Assembly: GCA_000320545.1 (NCBI GenBank)
Contig: ADNK01002829.1
Span: 38,501-102,500, forward strand
Length of the DNA: 64,000 nucleotides
Source: Bigelowiella natans CCMP2755
Taxonomy: Eukaryota > Cercozoa > Chlorarachniophyceae
Direction: 5' to 3'
Made by a program: the position numbers and the translations under genes. Shown here in pieces: positions 1-12,086 of this stretch. The notes below the pieces were generated by a model. The model was not told the DNA's origin. It saw only the letters and a program-made list of their open reading frames with translations, and did no database searches. The number at the start of each line of letters is the position of its first letter. Position 1 is the first letter of the stretch.

Positions 1-1851
1 CTCTCACTTCCCAGACTTGTGCAGGCTCAAACCAAACATCACACTCCATCTTAGAGTCATACGAATAGTAGGATTTCGGAGTGTCGATGATTTTGTCCTT
101 GAAGAATTCCGTGTGCTTCTTGAGGTCTTCCTCTGAGAATCCGGTTCCAATTTTTGTAACACTTTGGAACTCCTCTGAAATTAAGCACATTGCAAAATTT
201 ACAATCTAGTTTCTATGATAGTTCTAGCTGCAACATGTTCATACATAAATACCAGACTCTGAGTCGTAGCAGGCCAAGAGGAAACATCCATACCAGCCAG
301 CTCGCTTCCCCTTCCCCTTGAATGCCCCTATAGGGACAAGGTCCAACGAGTCGCTCATACCCTCCAAGTAGTCCTTCTTAACTTTCACCCAGTTTCTTTT
401 ATCTGGTACGTACTTTGCGTCCTTATCCAGAGCTTTCACCATTAGACCCTCGCAACTGGATTCTACGGATAACTTAAGGAATTCTTCTATCTCCTCTGGA
501 TTGTTTATGTCTTTTCCTTTGGCGAAGAAGAATTTACCGTCTACCTCCTTAAAATTCTCCCTCAAAGCTTGTCTCCGAGTAGCAAATTGCTCGTTTATCA
601 ATGACTTCCCATTGAGATAAATACAGTCGAATGCAAAGAGCACGACATTCACCTGAACACTGTCACTGCTGACGTCCTTTCTTTTACGAGTGCTGAGAGT
701 TTGAAATGGTAAAATTTTTTTGTTTTTGGAATCCCAAGCAACGACTTCGCAATCTATAATGAAAGATTGCATGTTTGTTGCAAAGCTTTCTGAGAGGTCC
801 TGAATCAAATCGGGATACTTTCCAGTGTTATCTTCAGAGTTGCGACTGAAAATTTTGATGGTACCATCAGGAAGAAAATGTATCTGAGCTCGCTCACCGT
901 CATATTTAAATTCTACTGTGAAAAGTACATCAACAAACTTGGTGAAGAGTTCTGAAATCCCAGTGGCTGGTTTTCCTAGCATCGCTTTTATCGGAATGCC
1001 CGGAGTTAGCTGGCAATGCTCTGATAGATTTTCAAGGCCATGCTTCAAGAGCATCTTGATGACGTGATCATAATTTGGAACCTCAATGAAAGCTTGTTTG
1101 ATGATCTGGTCAGCAGCCTTGAGGGACTCCTCTAGTTGTTCCTTGCTCATTTTTTTACTAGCATCCATGATTTTGCTGCCTGGTGGGGTTAGAACCACCG
1201 CCTGAGCAAGAGCAGCTTGTACAGTTTGCGCAGCAAGACCAATCCGTAGATTTCCTTGGAGACACCGAATAATATACTTCGTTTCATATTCTTTACAAGC
1301 AACCAGCATCTTCTTGATAAGATCTTTTTTAACAGTTCCGCTGTTTTTCCCCGATGTTTTGGCCAACTTAACGAGAGTATTGAAAACTTTTCCAACTTCT
1401 AACGGAGGGACAGGGAACATAGTTCTTTGTTTGTTGCGCTTACTCTGGGCTATTGTACCAATATCACCAACAGTCCCCAATTCCTCCTTGAGTTTTTTCA
1501 CACTTGTTCCCGTTGCTTCGGATAATGCTTTCAGTACGATAGAGTCTCCAATTCCCAACTCAAGTCCTTCATATTGAGGTGCAATCTTGTTGCAACAAAG
1601 ATAGAAAACCTCAATGAGAAATTCAGGATTCATTGCAATGACCGATCGTAAATAATTTGCAACTAAACGCGTTTTAGTTAGACGCTTTGAAGTGCTTTCA
1701 ACTTCATGAAAAACTTTTGCTAATGTGCGGTACGGAATCTTGGATTTCCCCCGCATCCAAGGCGCAGATTTGACAGGGTGATAACCTATGTTTGTCAATG
1801 TTAACATGTAAAAGTTAACGCTTCACATTCGAACCACAAATACCATATATT

Positions 1852-1903
<52 letters not shown>

Positions 1904-2978
1904 ATTTCCTGGGGTCGCATGAGAATATACAAGTGTTTGGATACAATATGCATAAATACAGTTCAATCATTGAATGCATTTTTGAGAAACACATACATGT
2001 CTTGAACAAAAATACCCAAGGAGTTGCCAGGATCCATATTTGCTTTTGCTTTTGTTGCCTTAGTGGAGGAAACCTCTTTCATTTCCTCTACTTCCTCCTC
2101 CTCCTCCTCCTCCTCCTCACTTGCCTCTTCTTCGATCATATCGTCGCATTGCGCCATTTTCAGTGCTGAGATGCACAAGATTTTGAGTTTGTACTAAAAA
2201 TGCAAACCATTGTGAAAATACCGGTGGAGGAGGATTCCTTGTCTTTTGGTTCAGCTTTAGCGTCAACAGTAGAAACGCTTTGAATAGAAGTTGAAGTGGC
2301 TTTGATCCCAGGCGAACAAGCATCTTTTTTGATATTATCAGTGTTCTTATTTTCTTTGGGTTCTGTAGTCTTGTCCTCCTCGGGGGTGGTATCTGTATTT
2401 GTAGTGTTGGATACCTTTGTTTCCGTTCTCTGCTTCTTCGAAGAAACCCTTGGTTTTCTAAATTGATTTTTGTCAACAATAGATAATAGATGTTGGTGTT
2501 GTGCGCTTGAGCTTGTGCGTCGCGCGCGCGTGCATGTTGTGTGTGTGTGTGTGTGTGTGTGTGTGCTTGTGCTTATGTGTGCTTATATGTGTAAATGCGA
2601 GTTTAAGTACACTGTGACACCTGAAGAATGAGGAGATTGATCTCATTGGTTTATAGCGCTTTAATCCCTGAGTCTTAGAAGCCCTACTCTTGGAAGGCTC
2701 TTCTTCCATTTCTCCAGGTTCAGATAGTGAATTTGGTTTCTCAGTAACAGGCGTAGTAGTCAATGCATCATTTGGTTCCTTTGTCCTTTCATCGCCAGGG
2801 GATGGACTCAATAGGTCGTCTGAATAAGAATTGGCAATTCGTAAAATACCGTTCCCAACTAACTATGCGAGAAGATTTCAAGACCTTCTATTTCATCGTC
2901 ATCGATTTCTTCCATAGCAGGATTGGAATTCATGCTTGCTACTTGTCGAAGCCTTTTCAGTCCAGCTCCCCGTCCCAT
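1..2978 (-). CDS. LIG1: DNA ligase I, ATP-dependent (3' end lies beyond the window)
   Basis: This enzyme joins Okazaki fragments and seals nicks in the nucleus. Exons on the minus strand are 2978-2885, 2819-2621, 2457-2222, 2165-2016, 1785-253 and 174 to beyond 1; all five junctions are GT-AG and in phase. The N-terminal third is acidic and low-complexity, with a Glu run near 2120. It carries a PIP-box-like stretch, MRSISSFF, at the exon 2/3 boundary. The large exon holds the DNA-binding domain (from YHPVKSAPW) and the adenylation domain with the nucleotidyl-lysine motif KYDGERAQ. The last exon (FQSVTKIGTGF, then VWEV at the window edge) is the start of the OB-fold region. Length and order match eukaryotic ligase I. 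Two introns contain TG/GT microsatellites. It is divergent from the glucosidase gene, with 655 bp between the start codons. What is seen is clear; only the missing C-terminus limits the model. Confidence 0.95.
1857..1902. repeat. (TG)n microsatellite in a ligase intron
   Basis: An uninterrupted TG run of about 46 bp sits inside the intron 1786-2015. A second GT run at about 2539-2565 lies in the intron 2458-2620, next to a short CG-alternating tract. Confidence 0.9.
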
Positions 2979-3633
2979 GATTTAATGTATTAATAGATTT
3001 GCAGGAGTGGGTGTGTGGCGCCTTTTGGCCTTGACTTGTCCCGAGAGAGGGAGGTACGACATGAATATCATACGACGGAAATTAGGACATTTTTCCTCTA
3101 AGACGTACTGTTTAATTGCAACAGCGGAATAAATTGCAAAGCAGGAACTCAAAATAGGGAATGCCTTCCCTCCAATTAGCGAATGGGTTCGCCGCGCCGA
3201 GAAATTAGCTCGTCGTTAATATCCGAAAAATGATGGAGTTCTAAGGGTGAGTCATAGTTTTGTCATCATTGTGTTTCAATACAGGCAAACGTCATTTGAT
3301 GCTTAAAGATTGTTGTAGTTTTTGATGTCGTATAGTGTAGAATGCAAAGAGTTTTCCTGATTTTCTGGGATACTACTACTCCTATGATTTATTTCCTGAG
3401 TTCGATCCTCTCCCCGTTCTCCTTTCGATTCGTTCATTCGCCTTGTGGACTGCTCTTTGATTATGGTAAGCGGTTCACAACATATATTTCAGCATTTCCA
3501 CAGTCGATACCACCACCAACACCAATTACCACCACCACTACTACCATCCACCATCATCATAGTCGTCCTCATCTACTAGCAATGCTATTGTCAACATTTG
3601 AGTACCATCTTGCTGTGCTATTAGACAAGGAAT
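2979..3633. promoter_or_regulatory. Divergent intergenic region, ligase I / glucosidase I
   Basis: This 655-bp stretch separates two start codons on opposite strands, so it should hold both promoters. The right half has CAC/CAT-rich low-complexity sequence (about 3500-3570). I see no convincing TATA box and no conserved gene. The open frame at 3342-3644 is low in complexity and overlaps the next start, so it was not called. Confidence 0.5.
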
Positions 3634-4502
3634 ATGGCGAATGATGGTTCTAGATCACCGGGTAGGAGGAAAAAAAAATCCCAGAAAAAGTTCTTTAGTG
3701 CATATTCTTCCAGTGAGACTCTCTTAGTACTTGCGGCGTTGGTCGGCTCTTTCATGTTCTCTTACACCACGTACATCGGGGATTCGTCGTCATCGACGTC
3801 GCCATTAAATAAAAGGCAACAACAAAAAGAATCTGATTTCACAGGGAAAAGTTTGAATGAATACTCAAAGAAGCATGAGATGGATAGTCCACAAGCACCA
3901 CCACCTGGGTTGTTGTTGTCTCAATTTCCCGGTCCAGGGGCATTGGAAACCCTAACTTCGAATCACAACAGCTCAATGTTATGGGGGACCTATAAAGCTG
4001 GCCTGTACTTCGGCATTAAGTCGAGGACATATCCCACAGCTTTGGCCTCAGCTTTAATGTGGAACGGAAGGGATCGCCGTAAAGCAAACAAGGATGACAA
4101 AAAGGAGGAATTTCTTGCCAATCTTCGGCATGAATGCTTGGAGGAACACCAGATGAAATCATACGGTTGGCTGCAGCATGATGGAGTTTCATTTGGGAGG
4201 CAGAAAATTCTCGATCGTAAACAACTACTTATAGTTGAGACCGATTTTATGAAGTCATCCTCAGGCACCAGTTGGGTGGCACGAGCCTCCTTCCGAGACG
4301 GTAGGCCACGCAGCAAGAGAGGAGGAGGAGGAGGAGGAGGAGCAGGGAACACGAAGAAAATTAAAAGGCGAAGGATCACTGCATATGTTTACTTTGGAAT
4401 AGATTGCGACAAAAGTGATAATAGTGATGCGAACAACTACTGCCTTTCCCAGGCTGGAGAAGATGCTAATCTAAACATTGAATTAGTTGGTGGCAAAACT
4501 GC

Positions 4503-4539
<37 letters not shown>

Positions 4540-6606
4540 ATAGTGAGCGTAATGGCGACTACAAATGGTCTTGGGACAATGACCGGAACATTGAGGGCCA
4601 CATCCTACTCGCCGGGAGCCTCACCCCCATTATTATCTATACGCAGATTATCTCTCAATTCGATGGCTGATGTACCAGATGCAGCTAGTAGGGCATTTAG
4701 AAGGGATGATGATGATAGCGCAAATAGTAATAACAACTTCGAGGAGGAAGATCATAATGTCGGGGTGGTCCAAATTGAAGCGGAATTACCATTTACAGTA
4801 TCATGGATGCTGCGCCCTGCTGCTGCTGCTGGGGACGGAGTTGCAGCAGATGAAGAGGAGGAGGGTGAAGACCCTTTCTTTACCTCCATAGAAAATAATA
4901 CCAGCTATGATAATGACAAAGAAGAAGCAACAACAGGAGGAGGGAAGAGTAGCAGCAGCAGCAAGGCTGTGAGAAGTCCTGTCGATTTGCTGATAGATCA
5001 GGAGCTCCGAAAACGTATGCAGATCTTTGAGGAACGATTTGAGGCAACCTTTCATTTAAGAGATAAAGGTTACAACAATGATCACGTCAGATTTGCTCAG
5101 GCTGCAATGTCCAACCTTTTGGGTGGTATTTCATATTTTTACGGCGCGTCTTCCGTGCAAATAGCGGACGACGACGAAGACACCAAGAGGCAGCAAACAT
5201 TCTCTTCTTTCAATTTACCCTTGTTTTCAGCGGTACCCTCAAGATCGTTTTTCCCGCGAGGATTTTTATGGGATGAAGGGTTTCACCAACAATTGGTACA
5301 CAAATGGGACGTCAACATATCACTTGATGTTCTCGCTCATTGGATCGGAGCCGTCAGGGAGGGAGGATGGATACCTCGAGAGCAAATATTAGGAGATAGC
5401 GCTAACCGAAGAGTCCCTCACCGATTTATCCCTCAGCTTGCCGACGTCGCTAACCCACCAACATTTCTCTTTCTCATAGAGAAGCTGCTTGTGATGGATG
5501 ATCAAAGGAAATATCAGCAGCAGCAGCCGTCTGTTGTACTTCCAGCTGATTACTTGGTACGGGTTTACCCACGAATAAGAAGGTGGTGTGAGTGGCTGCT
5601 CGAGTCGCAAGAAGGTCCTGTACCTGGATCCTATCGTTGGAGGGGAAGAAAACAAACATCACCAGATGGAGGACCTCTTCATCCTAACACATTAGCTTCT
5701 GGACTTGATGACTATCCTCGAGCAACGAATCCAGATGAGACGGAATACCATGTCGATGCTTTGTGCTGGTCAATAACTGTAGTACGAATAATGGCGGCTC
5801 TTGCAGCGCATCTGGGCAATGATGAAGATCATGCACTCTATAGCAATAAGGATGGGATACTAACACAAGCGCTCGAAGATTTGCATTGGAATCCTCGTAC
5901 GAAGTCATATTGTGATGTTGGCAAGCATTCAGCAGGAGGAACTTTCGAGACTCGATACATGTACAGATGCGCTGAAGCTAGCTCCTCATCAACTACTGAT
6001 GTTGCAGTTGCGCGTGATGTTCTAGAGGCGAGAGGTAACCCATGCCCGAAGTCTCACCCTAAGCCTCTTTATCCTCTTGGGGATGGTCAGGGAGGGTTGT
6101 TGTCGAAAGAATATTTTGTTCCTGGTAAAGTAGTGAAGCACCAGTTTGTCGCTCAATACGGCTATATCAGCTTGTTTCCTTTATTACTCAAGATTTTGCC
6201 CCCAACCTCACGCCGCCTGAAACATATTATGAATTTAATGGAGAATGATCGGGAGATTCGAACGAAATACGGCCTTCTATCTCTTTCAAAAACAAGCCGA
6301 TTCTATGAAAGAGGAAATGCCCCTGGTGATAAACCATACTGGCGAGGTGCAATTTGGATGCCAATAAATTACCTGGCAGTCTCTGCGCTTCATTACTATG
6401 CTAATGTAGAAGGGCCATATCGAGAACAAGCTCATAGGTTATACAGAGAATTGAGAGAAAATCTTGTGTCTAATGTGTATAAAGAATACAAGAGAACAGG
6501 ATACTTATGGGAGCAGTATGATAGCAAATCTGGACAAGGGAAACGTTCCCATCCTTTTACTGGATGGACTGCTCTAGTGGTCAACATAATGGCCGAAAGC
6601 TACTAG
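3634..6606 (+). CDS. MOGS: Mannosyl-oligosaccharide glucosidase (glucosidase I, GH63)
   Basis: It removes the terminal alpha-1,2-linked glucose from Glc3Man9GlcNAc2 on newly made glycoproteins in the ER lumen, the first trimming step of N-glycan processing. It is a single-exon protein of 990 residues. Residues 1-20 are basic (RRKKK, compatible with ER retention), and a membrane anchor at about 30-48 makes it a type II protein. The GH63 N-domain starts with WGTYKAGLYFGIKSRT (about 116). The catalytic (alpha/alpha)6 barrel includes FPRGFLWDEGFH with the acid Asp near 547, GWIPREQILGD, LDDYPRA and the C-terminal GYLWEQY...HPFTGW. Family members are about 800-850 residues; the excess comes from Ser, Gly, Asp and Glu repeat insertions at roughly 225-235, 290-300 and 385-450 in surface loops. 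It is intronless although most neighbours are intron-rich. Confidence 0.96.
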
Positions 6607-7574
6607 AACAGCTTATTCTATAATGAGATAAGTGGGCAATGCTACTCTGCAGCAGCATGATGAGAGCTAGGCCGCAATGTTATTTTGCTTGACGACTAAG
6701 CAGCATGACCCTAAAACTAACTTAGAGGCGAAATATGTTAAGACGGCTTAGCAAATATTATTGCACACGCAAGCAGAAGCGCGAAATTGCGAACCTTTAC
6801 AAAAAGGCGAATAAAGAGTAAATATGTAATGCTGCGCCCTCGAAGTTATTGGCACATGCAGTCATGGCCGCCACAACAGCGTACGTAGCGTGCCGCGCGA
6901 TTACTGGCACTAGTCTTTCTAACTTTGCCTAAATGCACGCTAGCACGTCTAAACATGCATGTAGTCGCGCATCGCGAACGTATGTACGTATACATAATAA
7001 TTGCATAGCTACATTAGGATGACATGCAATTGAAAAAATTTAAACATTTCATTACATCCGTCTCATAATAGAACTTCATGAAAACGCATCAAATGCACAG
7101 CTTGGAATATTATATGCTCTATAGCAAGCGCGATTAGGTACGATAATTAGGTAATCTCATGTACTTCAAATGTAGCAAAACGTGTCTAATACCTGTAGTA
7201 GTCGGATTACAACAAGCGTCAGGGTTCTTTTTCTTATAACCTTCACACTTCTAATCTACTATATATCCTTTCTTCGATAGCATTGCTTCAAGGTTTACAA
7301 GGTGAGGCCAGAATTCCTTCCTTTGAATGAAAACTGCAAATTCTTTCTTTGACAAAGCATTATCGCCGTTCTACAGGGAAGATATCATAAGAATTGTTTC
7401 AGTACACAACTACTACATCTTGAACCATCAAGGCAGCATATGTTGTCGACAACATCATTTTCTTACCGTATCAAATTGTCGGAACTGTTTTAGACAATAA
7501 TCCTGATTCATTCCAATCAATTTGCACCTGTTCCAAGGATTTGCTTTAGGATATAATGTTGACGATCAAATTTC
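6607..7574. other. Convergent intergenic spacer, CTAG/GCATGC-rich
   Basis: No gene is visible between the stop of glucosidase I and the stop of the EF-hand gene. From about 6840 to 7010 the sequence is rich in self-complementary tetramers and hexamers (GCTAGC, ATGCAT, TACGTA, GTACGTAC). The rest is AT-rich and unremarkable and probably includes both 3' UTRs. Confidence 0.6.
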
Positions 7575-9735
7575 CTAGTCTACGGACATCTTCCAGAATT
7601 CCTCAAGTTGGACCATGTTGTCTTCCTTTTGATCTCCCCGTCCAGACTCGTCACATCGTTTGAATAGAGCTTTGGAAACCTTCTCAACCTTTGCCTGCGA
7701 TTAAAAAAACTATCTTTAGCAACTGACATCATTCACGTACACAATATGTATACATGTGCAAATACAAATTACACATATACACACGTGCACGCGTGTTTTT
7801 ACAATTTTTTTAAAATGAAAAACTTATTTTTTTCTGGGTTTTAGTCTTAGCATTTAATCTCAGGTAAAATGTCAAATCGTGAAAGAATATGTCTTATGAG
7901 TTTTCCTTTCAACCTTATTCTGAAGATGGGTTAGCTGTAGGAGACTCCGATGAATTTTGAGAATAGTCGGCCATACTTTAGGACTAATGGGAATTAAACA
8001 GCGTGGAGGGAGGAGTCATAGTCAACAATAGGTTGGTACGAACTCGACGGATTGCATTTTCAACACTTGTAGAAACGTTCGCTGATAATTCTGAGCCATG
8101 TATTCACGACAAATTTATTCTATTACTACCGACTCTCATCAATTGGGTCTTGACGATACTATTATTTAGTCAACTACTACTTTGTAGTGAATTTCGAGAA
8201 GGCTTCCTTATTGAGGGTGCCATCTGTCGGATCGGGATGGGCGTTAGACCAGATTTTCATCACATTTCTTTCGCTGGTCTCTCCTGCAGCCTTAGTACAC
8301 AGGTTTATTAACGATCAGACACATTATAACACCAAAAGTGAAAGTAAAATACAGCTTTTGAGTCACCGTACCTTACACAGGATTTGGAATTCCTTCAAAT
8401 TAATTTTGTGGTTGTTGTCAGAATCCAAAAAGCTTGATATCAAAATCATATTTCAAAACAATGAAGATTATAACCACAAAATATTGTATCGGTGTCTAGT
8501 CTTTTACGTACTGAAAGAGATGTTCAGCCACTTTTGCTTGCAAATTGAAATCTGCGCTCCTTAGCCTTGCAGCAATTGCCTTAATATCCACCCACACTTT
8601 TGGTCTTCTGCAAAACTGTGAATCGATAGTGTATGAAGAAAAGGGAAACAAAGCAGATTATTGAGATGAGAAAGGCAGTGGGATATGATAGGCAGAGAGA
8701 TGGGAGACACAAACCTCATAGAACTCTTTCTGAGAGAGTGTATTAGAATTGTCCTTATCCGCGTCTTCCCCTGAGGTTCAAGTTAACGCAAAAATAGTTT
8801 ATCTGCTGATTACATCATTGCAATTTCGACATCTTAGGATTAAAATTAAAAGAGTATCTAATTTAAGCAGAATCTGGCTACTATCAGTTTACATAATTTA
8901 AGAGCGACTTCTTCCTTTTTGACACCAGCCCAAATACATAGAGTTTTGAACTCAGACCATCCAAGGAACCTTACGTAATTTAACGTAGGGTTGTTTTTAA
9001 ATACTGTGTGACCAAAGTCTATTCTACGTGTAGATAAACCGAGTCATGTTGTTACTACGCGTGCTTTTGCGGGTAGCGGTACCAACTTTGCATTGGGCGT
9101 CCCTTTGGTGAGTTTCTGAAAGAGAAACTCCGGTACAAACGCAAGGGCTTTCTGGTCTTCGATAATCTGTGTTTGTGATTTGCCATTATCTGTATTCATT
9201 GCTGCCATGATTTGTTTTTGCTGATGAGCAGAGGTGTTTGGTTTTGTGGGTTGTTGGTACGTGTGCGGCTGAGAAAGATAATCTAGATCTATAAATGATA
9301 CCAGGGATAACACTGTTTGGAGATCGATAGAGTAAATGCTAAATAGTCTCCCCGGAAACTCCGAGAATGAATGCTGCTACTACCGATGAGCATCTCGGGA
9401 GTGTCTCCAGTATATCTCATTAGGTGCTGGTCGCACGTACCCCACCCGAAGAACTCTTTTCTGTCGTCTGCATAACAATGCATTGGCGTAATGGGAGCTT
9501 CATGTCCTTCCTACTCCTCCTTGCCTCTGCAATCGTTGGCTTATCGATATTCTCGATAAGTTTTTCGAAATTTGGCGGTGCAGCTACCTCCTCAGATTTG
9601 TCAGGTGGTGAACAAATTTTTAAGCAAACTCTTTGTTAGATGGAGTATGTGATAATCCCGATTTATATCAGAAAATTATGATGTCACGTAGAAGATATGG
9701 ATACACTAACGAAATTTTCATGATCTCTCTGTATA

Positions 9736-9774
<39 letters not shown>

Positions 9775-10056
9775 GCACATATACATATACTGTTCCAAAA
9801 AAATGTCATACGTATTTCGATCGACTCCACTTTGACTTCCAGGGATGTCAGAAATTGAACTGGTTAGATTGCGTGTTTCGCGAAAATCTATTCCATGTTT
9901 TCTTCTCCTTCATTGTGGACTTTTTTGTTGTGGGAAACAAACTCTAACTCCTTGTCTTCTCAAGATCTCGGAGCAGCTGCTGCAGTTCTCAAACCTGTTC
10001 TCGTCAACAACATGGCGGGCTTTGGTGCTGTAAAGCATAGTCATTTGATGATTCAT
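7575..10056 (-). CDS. EF-hand calcium-binding protein (11-exon model)
   Basis: Predicted Ca2+-binding protein of 359 residues; the specific role is unknown. Exons: 10056-9995, 9859-9812, 9630-9441, 9268-9087, 8969-8893, 8770-8715, 8615-8512, 8432-8372, 8290-8181, 7983-7914, 7694-7575. All phases agree and the total divides by three. Two canonical 12-residue EF loops are visible, DKDNSNTLSQKE (about 188-199) and DSDNNHKINLKE (about 243-254), each followed by Phe. Two further degenerate hands follow (NAHPDPTDGTLNKEAF, then an expanded loop near 340 ending LEEF). The first 170 residues are Pro/Lys/Gln-rich and unlike anything I recognise. Exons 1-3 are the least certain, because they rest on phase agreement and codon texture only. 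The first exon is antisense to the 5' end of the SET-gene open frame. Exon-by-exon splitting of the EF hands argues for an old gene. Confidence 0.7.
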
Positions 10057-10284
10057 GGTCGTCGACAATTATCTGTATTTTCTCCAACTACATGCAATGG
10101 GGTAGCAGCAGAGTGTGCAAAAGTAATGCTCAACACAAGGTACGACCACTACTTCTCGGTGTCATCATGCCTGAAACACGTCTTTCACATCGATCGAAGA
10201 TGGCTGATCCATATCTCTCATCTCCCATCGCTTAGACCAACAAGGAAGAAGAGAAATTCTATATCCTCTCGCACATGGGGGATT

Positions 10285-11821
10285 ATGCCTGTTACTGCAC
10301 TAAAGAAAGGAAGCAAAGGTGGGATTGTGAAGAAAGAAAAGCCATACGCCGATGAGATCCGGCAAGAACTTGTACGTTGGTTGCAAGAAAGGGGCATGCC
10401 TGAGCAAAACGTTGAAATACGTTATGTTGGACCAGCAGGTAATAATGATTACCAGACTACTGATATCTTTGCTAATGCGCTTCTGACTGACTGACTAACG
10501 ACACATTAGCCAACAACAACAACAACAATAATAATAATAATAATAATAGCACGAATATAATAGCGGTTACACAAATCGACTTCTGAGGTTTGAGTTGGAT
10601 TTTTTTCTAATGGCTCCTTCCTTTCGCTTTCTTAGGTTGGGGGTTAGTTGCAAAGAAGCCACTGAGGGCAGGGGACATCGCTATAAATATCCCAGAGGAA
10701 CTTCTCATCACTAAGGAAAAAGTTCTGCAAGATTCAAAGTTTGCTACCTTGATGAAAGAAAGCAAGATGCCTGAGTACTGGATGCTCGCTCTATTTCTGG
10801 TGGAACAGTATGCAATGACACAAGAAGATAGCTCATCTTGCCAATACGCGCCTTACATTAAAAGTCTTCCAGGTCTGAGCCCATTTAGTAGCACAACGAC
10901 GACGATGCATCATTTAAATACTACCACGATCACGCGATGAAACAAGACCCTTTTCTGCGTACTAAGTTGTTTCCACTCCCTACCCATATAGATGAAACTG
11001 GAAATGTATTGGAATGGACAGGCAGAGAGGTGGTTTGAATGACAGCAGCAAGGATCAGCACCAAATAATGATGGATAGTGAATGATAATGCTGATTAATA
11101 ATAATAATTAAAATAATAATAATAATAAGGTAGCAGTTGCTGGTTTCAGTACTACTACTATTTGATTAGAACACTTTGATCAGAATATAATAATGTGGAT
11201 ACTTACAAGTAATGCGCTCTTATCCTTTCTATTTGACATATTTTTCTTCCTAATCTCCTTCTTCTTCTTTGTTTTATTCTTATTCTCTATTTTTTAGGCG
11301 GGAGATTTGCTAAAGGGATCACCCTTGGAACGAATGGCGTAAGTATATAATCGTACTCACAGTTGCATCATGTTTTATCAGCATCATCACCACTTTGTAT
11401 CATAGGAGAATGCATCATAATTATGGGTTGTTATCATCATCATCAATCAATCAATCAATCAACCAATCAGTTGTATGATGAAAATGATAAATGTGATGGT
11501 TATATATATAAAGACTAGTCTCTCTTCTTCTTTTGTCTCTTTGCTTACCTGCCCAATACCTCTCTGTTTACCTATTGTCCATTAACCACGAAGATAAGCA
11601 CATCAACTCCCAAACGATAACAACGTCAAATTCGTCTCTTCTTGTTTTCATCATCATCTTTCTTCGTTGTGTGTTAATTCCTCCCTTATTGTCGTTGTTC
11701 TTATTATTATCCACCACCACCAGATACCAAATGGTGACAGACGTCAAGCAAGGGATCAAAGAGATCACAAAGCTTACCAAAACGCACCCAAATGCATACT
11801 ATGTAACAGAACCACGCCTAC

Positions 11822-11859
<38 letters not shown>

Positions 11860-12042
11860 GTCAATAGTAGTTACATATGTATGCTAGATAATCGTGGTGG
11901 TAATAAAGAGGAGGAGGAGGAGGAGTAGGGTCATCATCAGTGTTAGATGTTGAACGATGGGTAGTAGTGCCTCATCACTAATATCAATAGTTTGGTGCAC
12001 AAATAATAGTAAGAATAATGATAATAGTAGTATCTCTGCTAC

Positions 12043-12086
<44 letters not shown>

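Noticed and set aside
3342..3644. Open frame of 100 codons upstream of glucosidase I
   Set aside because: The content is low-complexity (Pro/Thr/His run), it overlaps the MOGS start in another frame, and no family resemblance was seen.
3990..4379. Minus-strand open frame inside glucosidase I
   Set aside because: It is antisense to conserved GH63 sequence and its Pro/Leu runs are the reverse of the Gly repeat.
9289..9483. Minus-strand frame containing RGDYLAFT in the EF-hand gene
   Set aside because: Including it breaks the phase; the neighbouring exons 9630-9441 and 9268-9087 join cleanly without it.
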